Of a stretch of 64,000 bases of DNA, positions 24,292 to 33,731 are shown piece after piece (position 1 is the first letter of the stretch; each line of letters starts with the position of its first letter). A program made the position numbers and the translations under genes. Below the pieces are notes generated by a model. It was not told the DNA's origin. It saw nothing but the letters and a program-made list of their open reading frames with translations, and did not search any database. Origin of the DNA: Blastococcus haudaquaticus (GTDB taxonomy: Bacteria; Actinomycetota; Actinomycetes; Mycobacteriales; Geodermatophilaceae); contig NZ_OCNK01000001.1 of the NCBI RefSeq assembly GCF_900230285.1, positions 248,001 through 312,000 on the forward strand, written 5' to 3'.

Positions 24292-25098
24292 TCAGGCCAG
24301 GAAGTCGGCGACCATCCCAGGCAGCTCGGGCGCCTGGACGACGTCGTAGTGGGTACGCCCCGGCAGGACGGCCAGCCGCGACTCGGGCCGCTGGGCGCCG
24401 TCCCACCCGGCGTCGCGCAGCCCCCCGCCGAGCAGGGCGAAGAACTCGGCCATGTGCGACGGAGGGATGCCGTCGGCGTCCGCGAAGACCAGCAGCGTCG
24501 GAACCCGGAGCGCACGGACGTCCTCGGTCCAGTCGTAGCCGCGCGCGAGGAGCGCACCGGTCTTGTCCATCAGGACCGGGAAGGCATCGACGTCCGGGGC
24601 CACCGCGGCGTAGGCCGCGTAGGGCGGCGAGTGGCGGAACTGCTCGAACAGCCCGCTGTTCACGTGCGCCTTGGCCTCGAGCACCTCCGGGAACCACCCG
24701 TCGCGCCGGAAGGCGCCGGACACCGAGACGAGCCGCCGGACGCGGTCCGGGTGCTGGATCGCGGCACGCAACGACGCCTGGGCGCCGAGCGAGTAGCCGA
24801 GGAGGTCGGCCTGCCCGAGGCCGAGCTCACCGATCAGGGCGGCCAGGTCGTCCCCGAACGCCTCGGAGCTGAACGGCCGGTCGACGTCGGCGGTGCGGCC
24901 GTGGCCCTGCAGCTCCACGGCGATCACGCGACGTCCCCCGGCCAGCTGTCCCGCGAGGTCGTCGAGATTGTCCGCGAGGCCGAACCCGCCGTGGACGAGG
25001 ACGAGTGGCGTGCCGCCCTCCCCCACGCTGCGCCAGTACATCTGCACGCCGTTCGCCGCTGCGTAACCCTCGGTCGTCTCCCGCTGCATGACGCTCAT
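24292..25098 (-). CDS. Alpha/beta hydrolase
   Basis: 268 residues. Oxyanion segment LVHGGFGLADN near residue 34, nucleophile elbow LGYSLGAQASL (Ser near 103), acid Asp in LVFADADGIPPS and His in GRTHYDVVQAPE. The fold matches small soluble esterases and hydrolases; no specific substrate can be named. Two starts are possible (Met1 at 25098 and Met4). It is first in the minus-strand run leading to xylB and divergent from cbs with 90 bases between starts; I see no riboswitch there. Confidence 0.88.
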   Translation of the reverse strand: MSVMQRETTEGYAAANGVQMYWRSVGEGGTPLVLVHGGFGLADNLDDLAGQLAGGRRVIAVELQGHGRTADVDRPFSSEAFGDDLAALIGELGLGQADLLGYSLGAQASLRAAIQHPDRVRRLVSVSGAFRRDGWFPEVLEAKAHVNSGLFEQFRHSPPYAAYAAVAPDVDAFPVLMDKTGALLARGYDWTEDVRALRVPTLLVFADADGIPPSHMAEFFALLGGGLRDAGWDGAQRPESRLAVLPGRTHYDVVQAPELPGMVADFLA

Positions 25099-25188
25099 GG
25101 GGGGTGTGACGGTCCGGCGCCAGGGAACTCATCGCCCGTCTGGTGGGATGGCAGTGAGGCGGACCCGTCGTCCGCAAGAGGAGGCCCC

Positions 25189-26579
<1,391 letters not shown>

Positions 26580-26583
<4 letters not shown>

Positions 26584-27725
26584 CCTCCCCCGGCTTCAAC
26601 ACCCGCGCGATCCACGCCGGCCAGGAGCCCGACCCGGCGACCGGCGCCGTCATCCTCCCGGTCCACCTGACGACGACGTACAAGCAGGACGGCGTCGGCG
26701 GGCTGCGCGGCGGCTACGAGTACAGCCGCAGCGGGAACCCGACCCGCGACGCGCTGCACACGGCGCTGGCCGCGTTGGAGGAGGGCTCGACGGCGCTGGC
26801 CTTCGCATCCGGGCTCGCGGCGGAGGACACGCTGCTGCGCACCGTCTGCCGGCCCGGGGACCACGTCGTCCTGGGCGGGGACGCGTACGGCGGCACGTTC
26901 CGGCTGCTGTCCCGCGTGCTGTCGGAGTGGGGACTCGAGTACACGCCCGTCCACCTCGACGACCCGGATCAGGTGCGGGCGGCGATGCGGCCGACGACCC
27001 GCGTGATCTGGTGCGAGACGCCGAGCAACCCACTGCTCAACATCACCGACATCGAGACCACCGCCGCCGTGGCGCACGAGGGCGGTGCGTTGCTGGTCGT
27101 CGACAACACCTTCGCCTCGCCCTACCTGCAGCGGCCGCTGACGCTCGGGGCCGACGTCGTCGTCCACTCCACGACGAAGTACCTGGGCGGGCACTCCGAC
27201 GTCGTCGGCGGCGCCCTCGTCGCGCGCGACCCCGGGTTGGGCGAGCAGCTGGCCTACAACCACAACGCGATGGGCGCGGTCGCCTCGCCGTTCGACTCCT
27301 GGCTGGTCCTGCGCAGCCTCAAGACCCTCGGCGTCCGGATGGACCGGCACTCGGCCAACGCGGCGCGGGTCGTCGCGTTCCTGGTCGACCACCCGGCGGT
27401 GGCCTCGGTCCTGTACCCGGGCCTGCCCTCGCACCCCGGCCACGAGATCGCGGCGAAGCAGATGTCGGGCTTCGGCGGGATGGTGTCCTTCCGGCTCCGG
27501 GACGGCGAGGACGCCGCGCTCCGGGTCTGCGAGCGGACCCACTTGTTCACGCTTGCCGAGTCGCTGGGCGGGGTCGAGTCGCTGATCGAGCACCCGGGCC
27601 GGATGACCCACGCCAGCGCCGCCGGCTCACCGCTCGAGGTGCCGAACGACCTCGTCCGGCTCTCGGTCGGGATCGAGGACGTCGACGACCTGCTCGCCGA
27701 CCTCGACCAGGCGATGACACTGTGA
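26580..27725 (+). CDS. metB: Cystathionine gamma-synthase
   Basis: 381 residues, PLP-dependent Cys/Met metabolism family. Key segments: YEYSRSGNPTRDALHTALA (Tyr and Arg at the PLP phosphate), VVDNTFASPYLQRPL, the PLP Lys in HSTTKYLGGHSDVVGG near residue 200, and the C-terminal SLGGVESLIEHPGRMTHA. It could act as cystathionine gamma-synthase or gamma-lyase; the pairing with cbs leaves both open. ATG 26580 overlaps the cbs stop. The metB stop codon itself lies within the first hairpin of repeat family B (27722-27738). Confidence 0.93.
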
Positions 27726-27827
27726 TCCTCCGGATCACACCGCGGCCAGGTGTCGTCCCCCTGCAGCGCTGAGCCGCTGCGTCGTGCCTGCGCGGACCCC
27801 TCCGGGGCCCACTCGGCGCGACCGAGT
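27722..27827 (+). repeat. Dispersed 3' element, family B, copy 1
   Basis: Starts with hairpin GTGATCCTCCGGATCAC (27722-27738), which contains the metB stop, then a conserved CACCGCGGCCAGG segment, and ends with CCCTCCGGGGCCCACTCGGC near 27815. It fills the metB/map convergent gap. See the finding on family B. Confidence 0.8.
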
Positions 27828-27829
27828 TC

Positions 27830-28600
27830 TTACCGCGGGGCGGTGAGGATGCGGGGGCCGTCGGCGGTGACGGCGACGGTGTGCTCGACGTGCGCGGCGC
27901 GGCTGCCGTCGGCGCTGCGCAGCGTCCAGCCGTCGGCGTCGACCCGGTAGTCGTCGCTGCCGCCGCCCAGGAACCACGGCTCGATCGCGATCACCAGCCC
28001 CGGCTTCAGCGGCACCCCACGGCCCGCCCGCCCCTCGTTCGGGACGCTCGGCGCCTCGTGCATCGACCGGCCCACACCGTGCCCGCCCTGGTCGGTGTTG
28101 ATCCCGACGCCACCGGCCCGCCCCACGGCGCCGATGGCCGCGGAGATGTCGCCGATGCGGTTGCCCACGACCGCCGCCGCGATGCCGGCCGCCAGGGCCC
28201 GCTCGGTCGTCTCCACGAGCCGGAGGTCGTCCGGGTGGGCCGTCCCCACCGAAAACGTGATGGCGGCGTCACCCACCCAGCCGTCGAGCGTGGCACCGGC
28301 GTCCACGCTGAGCAGGTCGCCGTCGCTCAGCACGTCGGCGGTCGGGATGCCGTGCAGCGCGACGTCGTTGACCGACAGGCAGACCACGCCGGGGAACGGT
28401 GGCGTGGTCGACAGCGGGGCGTACCCGAGGAACGGTGAGTCGGCCCCCGCGTCGGCGAGGACGTCGCGCGCCACCGAATCGAGCTGCGACAGCCGGACGC
28501 CAGGAGCGGCGGTCGCCCGCACGGCGGCCAGCATGTCGGCCACGACGGCGCCGGCCGCCCGCATCGCGTCCAGCTCGCCAGGGGTCCGCAGTTCGATCAT
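27830..28600 (-). CDS. map: Type I methionine aminopeptidase
   Basis: 256 residues from ATG 28600 (AAGGCGGAGAG upstream). Removes the initiator Met from nascent proteins. Metal ligands of the pita-bread fold: VDAGATLDGWVGDAA (two Asp), GHGVGRSMHE (His), IAIEPWF (Glu) and HVEHTVAV (Glu); the substrate His is in ALHGIPT. There is no N-terminal zinc or SH3 extension, so it is the short class Ia form. It is divergent from a small XRE regulator, with a pair of AT-rich direct repeats between them; actinomycetes often have two map genes, and this one is probably the accessory copy because it lies outside the ribosomal protein cluster. Confidence 0.93.
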   Translation of the reverse strand: MIELRTPGELDAMRAAGAVVADMLAAVRATAAPGVRLSQLDSVARDVLADAGADSPFLGYAPLSTTPPFPGVVCLSVNDVALHGIPTADVLSDGDLLSVDAGATLDGWVGDAAITFSVGTAHPDDLRLVETTERALAAGIAAAVVGNRIGDISAAIGAVGRAGGVGINTDQGGHGVGRSMHEAPSVPNEGRAGRGVPLKPGLVIAIEPWFLGGGSDDYRVDADGWTLRSADGSRAAHVEHTVAVTADGPRILTAPR

Positions 28601-28611
28601 CTCTCCGCCTT

Positions 28612-28638
28612 CCGGTATGACTATCCCGGTATTAGTAT
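28612..28638. promoter_or_regulatory. AT-rich direct repeats between map and XRE gene
   Basis: CCGGTATGACTAT (28612-28624) and CCGGTATTAGTAT (28626-28638) recur with a 14-base period, directly before the XRE start at 28645. This is a likely operator/promoter for the divergent pair, plausibly bound by the XRE protein. Confidence 0.5.
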
Positions 28639-28644
28639 CACGCC

Positions 28645-28905
28645 ATGGTCCGACCACCGCTGACGCCTGCCGAGCGCGACCGGGGACGGCGGCTCGGGGC
28701 GCTGCTGCGTGCAGCACGCGGCGACCGGAGCCCGGCAGAGGTCGCCGCCGCGTCCGGTGTCAGCCAGGAGGCGCTGCGCAAGATCGAGACCGGCCGGGTG
28801 CCCACCCCGGCGTTCTTCACCGTCGCGGCGCTCGCCGGCGCGCTCGACGTGCCCCTGGACCGTCTCCTCGCCGACCTGGCGCCGGACACCGCGCTCACCG
28901 CCTGA
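28645..28905 (+). CDS. Small XRE-family DNA-binding protein
   Basis: 86 residues, essentially one helix-turn-helix domain: RRLGALLRAARGDRSPAEVAAASGVSQEALRKIETGRVPTP shows the two helices with the Ser-Gln and ETGR marks of XRE proteins. No sensor domain. It probably represses the divergent map gene and itself through the direct repeats at 28612-28638, an inference from position only. Confidence 0.85.
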   Translation: MVRPPLTPAERDRGRRLGALLRAARGDRSPAEVAAASGVSQEALRKIETGRVPTPAFFTVAALAGALDVPLDRLLADLAPDTALTA

Positions 28906-28979
28906 CACCGGCCGCGGGAAGCAGTTCCACCGCGTCACGGTTGGGTGCGACAGACGGCCCGACCCAGGAGGATCCGAGC

Positions 28980-29489
28980 GTGAGCACCACGGACGACACC
29001 CGCGACCCGACCGCCCTCGAGGAGGAGCGCGCCCGAATCCGCGATGCGCACCTGAAACCGGCCGGTGAGCGCCCCGCCTCGACCGCGCGGGGGCTGCACC
29101 ACACGGCCCTGATCAGCTCCGACGTCGAACGGACCGTCCGCTTCTACCAGGACGTCCTGGGCTTCCCGCTGACCGAGCTGATCGAGAACCGCGACTACCC
29201 CGGCTCGTCCCACTTCTTCTTCGACATCGGCAACGGCAACCTGCTGGCCTTCTTCGACTTCCCAGGCCTCGACGTCGGCCCGTACGCCGAGGTGCTCGGC
29301 GGGCTGCACCACATGGCCATCAGCGTCGACCCCGAGCGCTGGGCGACGCTCGTCGAGCGGCTCACCGACGCCGGGGTGGAGCACGAGGTGCACAGCGGGG
29401 TCTCGGTCTACTTCCGCGACCCCGACGGCGCACGCATCGAGCTCATCGCCGACCCGCTCGGAGAGATGTACGGCCAGCACGTTCTCTGA
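28980..29489 (+). CDS. VOC-family metalloprotein (glyoxalase/extradiol-dioxygenase fold)
   Basis: 169 residues from GTG 28980, with AGGAGGAT upstream. A charged N-terminal extension (40 residues) is followed by two paired beta-alpha-beta-beta-beta modules: LHHTALISSDVERTVRFYQDVLGF, then HHMAISVDPERWATLVERL and VYFRDPDGARIELIADP. Metal ligands His (LHHT), His (LHHMA) and Glu (IELIADP) are present. Members include glyoxalase, fosfomycin resistance and ring-cleavage enzymes. The neighbouring IclR regulator and flavin monooxygenase make an aromatic-catabolism role plausible but unproven. Confidence 0.85.
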   Translation: MSTTDDTRDPTALEEERARIRDAHLKPAGERPASTARGLHHTALISSDVERTVRFYQDVLGFPLTELIENRDYPGSSHFFFDIGNGNLLAFFDFPGLDVGPYAEVLGGLHHMAISVDPERWATLVERLTDAGVEHEVHSGVSVYFRDPDGARIELIADPLGEMYGQHVL

Positions 29490-29564
29490 GGAGGGCGGCA
29501 GGCCCCCGGCCGACGGGCGACGACAGTTCCCGGCCCGCGACTCGATCGGCTCTACCATTCCGCC

Positions 29565-30383
29565 ATGTCGAACGATCCGCGCGGTCGCCCGGCCGCCGAC
29601 GAGGTCCCTGCGGAGGCGTCGCCCGCCTCGGCGACGTCCGTGGACAACGCGCTGCGCCTGCTCCGGCTGGTCGGCGAACGCCCGGCCCTGCGGGTCGCCG
29701 AGGCCGCTGACGTACTCGGGGTCGCCCGGTCGACCGCCCACCGGCTCCTGGCGGCCCTCCGGCGGCGAGGCTTCGTCATCCAGGACCGACCGAACGGCGC
29801 GTACCGGCCCGGTCCGGCTCTGCAGGAGATCGGGCTGGCAGCGGTCAACCGGATCGACATCCGGCGGGTGGCCCGCCCGGTCCTCGAGCAGCTCCGCGAG
29901 GAGACCCAGGAGACCGTCAGCCTGGCGCTCCTGGAGGGCACGAACATCCGGTTCGTGGACGGCGTCGAGAGCCCCCGTTCCGTCCGGGTCGGCAACCGGA
30001 CCGGGGTCGTCCGGCCGGCACATGCCGCGGCGGTCGGCAAGGCCATCCTGGCCGGTCTCCCGGATCGAGAGCTGACCCGCCTCTACCCCGACGACCGTCT
30101 CCCCGGGTCGGCGACCGGTGCCGCCCCGACCGACCTGGCCACCCTGCGTGCAGAGCTCGACGAGGTCCGCGCCCAGGGCTACGCGGTCAACTGGGAGGAG
30201 ACCACCGAGGGGGTCTGCGCGGTCGCCGCCGCCCTGCGGGACACCGTCGGACAGCCGCTGGCCGGGCTGGGCATCGCCGCCCCGATCAGCCGGATGAAGG
30301 ACGTGGCCGCCATCCGCGCCCTGGCGCCGGCCGTGCTCCGCGGAGCCGAGTCCGTGCTCGAACGGCTGCCCCGGCCGCAGTGA
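29565..30383 (+). CDS. IclR-family transcription regulator
   Basis: 272 residues. N-terminal winged helix: VDNALRLLRLVGERPALRVAEAADVLGVARSTAHRLLAALR; C-terminal IclR effector domain from about residue 105 with ETVSLALLEGTNIRFVDG, VGKAILAGLPDRELTRLYP and GICAV-like GVCAVAAALRD, ending SRMKDVAAIRALAPAVL. IclR proteins typically control nearby catabolic operons in response to an aromatic or small organic acid. The best local targets are the binding lipoprotein and the flavin monooxygenase, which diverge from a 184-base region containing TTCC-N7-GGAA (31477-31491). Confidence 0.9.
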   Translation: MSNDPRGRPAADEVPAEASPASATSVDNALRLLRLVGERPALRVAEAADVLGVARSTAHRLLAALRRRGFVIQDRPNGAYRPGPALQEIGLAAVNRIDIRRVARPVLEQLREETQETVSLALLEGTNIRFVDGVESPRSVRVGNRTGVVRPAHAAAVGKAILAGLPDRELTRLYPDDRLPGSATGAAPTDLATLRAELDEVRAQGYAVNWEETTEGVCAVAAALRDTVGQPLAGLGIAAPISRMKDVAAIRALAPAVLRGAESVLERLPRPQ

Positions 30384-30401
30384 GCCAGGTGTGGCGCCCG
30401 G

Positions 30402-31379
30402 TCAGCCGATGACGACCTCGTCGAGGTCCACCGGCTCCTCGAGCAGCCCGTAGTCGACCATCAGGTCCTGCACCAGCTCCAGCGACTCCTCGTCGGACCC
30501 GCCCTGCCACAGGTTGATCCGCACCTTCTCCGCCAGCGCCGGCTCGAGGTCACCGATCTCGGGCAGCGCGGCGCGGAAGGCGTCGGGGTCCTCCCGGATC
30601 GAGTCGGCGGCAGCCTGCACGCACCCCTGGAAGGCCTCGACGGCCTCGGGGTTCTCCTGCGCGAACTGCTCGGTCACCACGTAGGTGCCGATCTGGAGGC
30701 CCGGTTTCACCGCCGTGTAGGGGCGGCCGATGATCTTCAGCCCGCCGTCCTCGGCCAACGACACGAACGGCTCGATCATGAGCGCCGCGGCCACGTCCCC
30801 GTTGTCCACGGCCGCAGCCATGTCCGGGAAGGGCAGCTCCACGAACTGCACGCTGTCGTAGGACAGGCCCGCTTCCTCGAGCATCGAGCCCAGCACGATG
30901 TCGTTGATGTTGCGCAGCGTGTTGACCGCGATCCGCTGGCCCTCGAGCTGGCCGATGTCCGTGACCGCGCTGTCGGGCGCCACCATGAGGGCGGAGAAGT
31001 CCTGTTCCGGATCCTCGGAGGTGCTGGTACCGCCGGCGACCATGCGCAGCGGCAGCCCCTGGGAGGCGCCGATGAGGACCGACACCACGTTCGACCCCGC
31101 GACGTCCAGGTCACCGCTGACCAACTGCGGGATGACGGTGGCACCGCCGCTGGACGCGGTGATGTCCAGGTTCACGCCCGCCTCCTCGCAGAGGCCTTCC
31201 TGCTGCGCATAGGTCAGGAAGTACAGCGGCGCACCGTTGGTGTCGGCGACGGAGAGGGTCGGGATCTCGCCACCCTCGCCGCCGGCGTCGGACCCGGACT
31301 CGGAGTCGCCGCCTCCGCAGGCCGTCATCAGCAGGGCAGCGGCGCTCATGGCGGCAGCAGTGCGGAACCCGATCTTCAC
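30402..31379 (-). CDS. ABC transporter substrate-binding lipoprotein (NMT1/SsuA-like), solitary
   Basis: 325 residues. A lipoprotein signal peptide ends in LLMTAC (Cys near residue 21), then an acidic Gly/Ser linker. The mature protein has the NMT1/THI5/SsuA pattern: PLYFLTYAQQEGLCEEAG, VNLDITASSGGATVIPQLVSGDLDVAGSNVVSVL and LKIIGRPYTAVKPGLQIGTYVVTEQF. Related proteins bind sulfonates, nitrate, thiamine precursors or aromatic acids such as phthalate. No permease or ATPase gene is adjacent, so the partner transporter must be elsewhere. Divergent from the monooxygenase. Confidence 0.9.
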   Translation of the reverse strand: MKIGFRTAAAMSAAALLMTACGGGDSESGSDAGGEGGEIPTLSVADTNGAPLYFLTYAQQEGLCEEAGVNLDITASSGGATVIPQLVSGDLDVAGSNVVSVLIGASQGLPLRMVAGGTSTSEDPEQDFSALMVAPDSAVTDIGQLEGQRIAVNTLRNINDIVLGSMLEEAGLSYDSVQFVELPFPDMAAAVDNGDVAAALMIEPFVSLAEDGGLKIIGRPYTAVKPGLQIGTYVVTEQFAQENPEAVEAFQGCVQAAADSIREDPDAFRAALPEIGDLEPALAEKVRINLWQGGSDEESLELVQDLMVDYGLLEEPVDLDEVVIG

Positions 31380-31563
31380 GCGGGGCGTCCTTTCCAGGGC
31401 GGTGTGGCGCTCGACACGTCGTCGTCCGGCTGAAGCTAGCGGCTGTTGCGGTCAGCGGACAGCAAACGGGCAAAGGTTCCAGACTGCGGAATCTCTCGGC
31501 GTTTGAGGGCGTGCACCCTTACGGTCGGCGGGTGACCTCCGGAGCGCGTTCGGCAGCAGCCCG

Positions 31564-33153
31564 ATGACCGACCGGCAGGCCCGGGCCCAGGTCGCCATCG
31601 TCGGCGGCGGCCCCGTCGGGATGGGGCTGGCCATCGGGCTCGGCCAGCTGGGCGTCAGCTGCGCCGTGATCGAGCGCCGCCCCGAGCCGCAGCCCGTGCC
31701 GAAGGGGCAGAACCTCACCCAGCGGACGATGGAGCACATGCGCGCCTGGGGCGTGGAGGACCGCGTGCGCGCCGGTCGGCTGATCCCGCGCGAGTACGGC
31801 ATCGTCGGGTACACCGCCTACGGGTCACTCCTCGGCCGGTACTCCTACGAGTGGCAACGTCGCGCCGCGGTCCGCCGCTTCTACGCGACCGACAACGAGC
31901 GCCTCCCCCAGTACGCCACCGAGCGGGCGCTCCGGCAGCGCGTGGCCGAGGTGCCGGCCACCTCGGTCCACTACGGCTGGCGCGTCGAGCAGGTCACCCA
32001 GGACGACGAGGGCGCCCGCGTCCGTGCACGCACCGAGTCGGGCGACGTGCTGGAGGTCGAGGCCGACTACGTCGTCGGCTGCGACGGCAGCCGGTCCGTC
32101 GTCCGCTCCGCCGCCGGGATCACCGAGACCGGGACCGACCACGACCAGATGATGGTGCTGCTCGTCTTCCGCTCCCGGCAGCTCGACGACCTGCTGCTGG
32201 ACCGCTTCCCGGGCACGTCCTACTTCAACGTCCTGGACCCCGCCCTCGAGGGCTACTGGAAGTTCCTCGGCCGCGTCGACGCCGACCGGACGTGGTTCTT
32301 CCACGCACCCGTCGACCGGGCGGACGCCGGCGGCGGCACCGACTTCCGCCCGCTGGTCCGGGGCGCGGTCGGGGCGGAGATCGACGTCGACGTCCAGCAC
32401 GTCGGCTTCTGGGACATGCGGTTCGCGCTCGCCGACAGCTACCGCGCGGGTCGCCTCCTCATCGCCGGCGACGCCGCGCACAGCCATCCGCCGTACGGCG
32501 GCTACGGCATCAACACCGGGTTCGAGGACGCCGCCAACCTCGCCTGGAAGCTCGCCGCCACGGTGCAGGGATGGGGTGGACCCGGCCTCCTGGACTCCTA
32601 CGACGCGGAGCGCCGGCCGGTCTTCGCCTCGACCCGGGACGACTTCATCGCGCGCTCGATCGAGGTGGACCGGGACTTCCTCGCGACGCACGACCCGGAG
32701 ATCGACCGACCCGCGTTCGAGGCCGCATGGCGGGAGCGCGCGACGGGGTCGCCGGCCGAGGTGGACGCGTTCGAACCGAACTACGAGGGTTCACCCATCC
32801 TCGCCACGCGGGGCGGGGGACGGCCCAGTGCCCGCGGGCGCCACGAGACCCGCGCTCGCCCCGGGCACCACCTGGCACCCCAGCCGGAGGGCACGGACGT
32901 CGACCTGTTCGACCGGCTGACCGAGGGCGGGTTCGTGCTGCTGCGCGCCGGGGCAGCGGGCGGGGATCTCGTCGCGTCAGCGGAGCGGGCCTCGGTGCCG
33001 CTGCGGATCGTGGACGTCGACCGGGCGGTCCGGGACGCCTACGGCGCGGACCTCGTCCTCGTGCGTCCCGATCAGTACGTCGCCTGGGTCGGAGACAGGT
33101 GCGAGGACGCCGATGCGGTGCTGGCCACCGTCATCGGCCGCGCCGCTCGATGA
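31564..33153 (+). CDS. FAD-dependent aromatic-ring monooxygenase
   Basis: 529 residues of the PHBH/MhpA class. N-terminal VAIVGGGPVGMGLAIGLGQLG binds FAD, the middle VVGCDGSRSVVRSAAGI is the DG motif, and GRLLIAGDAAHSHPPYGGYGINTGFEDAANL is the GD motif (near residue 300). The C-terminal 130 residues form the thioredoxin-like extra domain (LLRAGAAGGDL, VRPDQYVAWVG) typical of phenol-type and 3-(3-hydroxyphenyl)propionate hydroxylases. It probably adds a hydroxyl to a phenolic substrate. Single gene, divergent from the binding lipoprotein. Confidence 0.9.
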   Translation: MTDRQARAQVAIVGGGPVGMGLAIGLGQLGVSCAVIERRPEPQPVPKGQNLTQRTMEHMRAWGVEDRVRAGRLIPREYGIVGYTAYGSLLGRYSYEWQRRAAVRRFYATDNERLPQYATERALRQRVAEVPATSVHYGWRVEQVTQDDEGARVRARTESGDVLEVEADYVVGCDGSRSVVRSAAGITETGTDHDQMMVLLVFRSRQLDDLLLDRFPGTSYFNVLDPALEGYWKFLGRVDADRTWFFHAPVDRADAGGGTDFRPLVRGAVGAEIDVDVQHVGFWDMRFALADSYRAGRLLIAGDAAHSHPPYGGYGINTGFEDAANLAWKLAATVQGWGGPGLLDSYDAERRPVFASTRDDFIARSIEVDRDFLATHDPEIDRPAFEAAWRERATGSPAEVDAFEPNYEGSPILATRGGGRPSARGRHETRARPGHHLAPQPEGTDVDLFDRLTEGGFVLLRAGAAGGDLVASAERASVPLRIVDVDRAVRDAYGADLVLVRPDQYVAWVGDRCEDADAVLATVIGRAAR

Positions 33154-33172
33154 CCAGCGTCCCGCACTGCGG

Positions 33173-33451
33173 CTAGGCCACCAGGTCGGCGTACTCGTCG
33201 TGCTTCTCGATGTACCCGCGGACGAACGAGCACTGCGGGACCACGTGCTCGCCCCGGGCGCGCACGTCGTCGAGGGCGGCGCGGACCAGCGTGCTGCCGA
33301 GGCCCGTGCGGCCGGAGTCCTGGTCGACCTCGGTGTGGGTGAAGACCACGGTGTCGCCGCGTCGCTGGTAGTCGGCATGCCCGAGCAGCTGCTCGCCGTC
33401 GCGGATCTCGTACCGGTTCGCCTCCGGGGCGTCCTTCACAGTGGGCTCCAT
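33173..33451 (-). CDS. Small GNAT-fold acetyltransferase (YjdJ-like)
   Basis: 92 residues, the minimal GNAT form. Contains YEIRDGEQLLGHADYQRRG, VFTHTEVDQDSGRTGLGSTLVRAAL (acetyl-CoA loop) and CSFVRGYIEKHDEYADLV, the C-terminal signature of this short family. Biological substrate unknown. It is convergent with the flavin monooxygenase and co-directional with the ferredoxin-P450 genes upstream, separated from them by an 85-base gap that contains a 17-base tandem repeat. Confidence 0.88.
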   Translation of the reverse strand: MEPTVKDAPEANRYEIRDGEQLLGHADYQRRGDTVVFTHTEVDQDSGRTGLGSTLVRAALDDVRARGEHVVPQCSFVRGYIEKHDEYADLVA

Positions 33452-33480
33452 GCCAGGGGCCCTACCCCGTCGGCGCCGTT

Positions 33481-33532
33481 CCGATCACTTCGCCGTCCAG
33501 ATCACCGTGCCGACCAGATCACCGTGCCGAGC
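33481..33532. repeat. 17-base tandem repeat
   Basis: AGATCACCGTGCCGACC (33499-33515) is followed immediately by AGATCACCGTGCCGAGC (33516-33532), and a degenerate third unit precedes them (33481-33498). It lies between the GNAT and ferredoxin genes. Two or three units with no spacers rule out CRISPR. Confidence 0.8.
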
Positions 33533-33536
33533 AGGG

Positions 33537-33731
33537 TCACTCGGCCAGCGACAACGCCCGCGTAGGGCAGGACCGCACGGCGTCCGTGACGTCGCGCATG
33601 TCGTCCTCCCCCGGTTCGGGACGGTGCACCACCAGCACGCCGTCGTCGTCGACCTCGAAGACGTCCGGCGCGAGGGCCTCGCACGCCCCCGACCCGACGC
33701 AGAGGTCGGCATCCACCTGCACCCGGCTCAT
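33537..33731 (-). CDS. 3Fe-4S ferredoxin, P450 partner
   Basis: 64 residues. Three cluster cysteines in the arrangement CVGSGAC (C-x5-C) and SCPTRAL; the usual fourth Cys is replaced, giving a [3Fe-4S] cluster as in Streptomyces Fd-1/Fd-2. It passes electrons to the P450 encoded directly before it: its ATG overlaps the P450 stop by four bases (33728-33731). No ferredoxin reductase gene is nearby. Confidence 0.94.
   Translation of the reverse strand: MSRVQVDADLCVGSGACEALAPDVFEVDDDGVLVVHRPEPGEDDMRDVTDAVRSCPTRALSLAE

Noticed and set aside
25099-25188. A SAM or other methionine riboswitch before cbs-metB
   Set aside because: The gap is only 90 bases and shows no conserved riboswitch core or terminator.
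33481-33532. A CRISPR array
   Set aside because: The units are directly adjacent with no spacers, only two to three copies exist and no cas gene is in the window.
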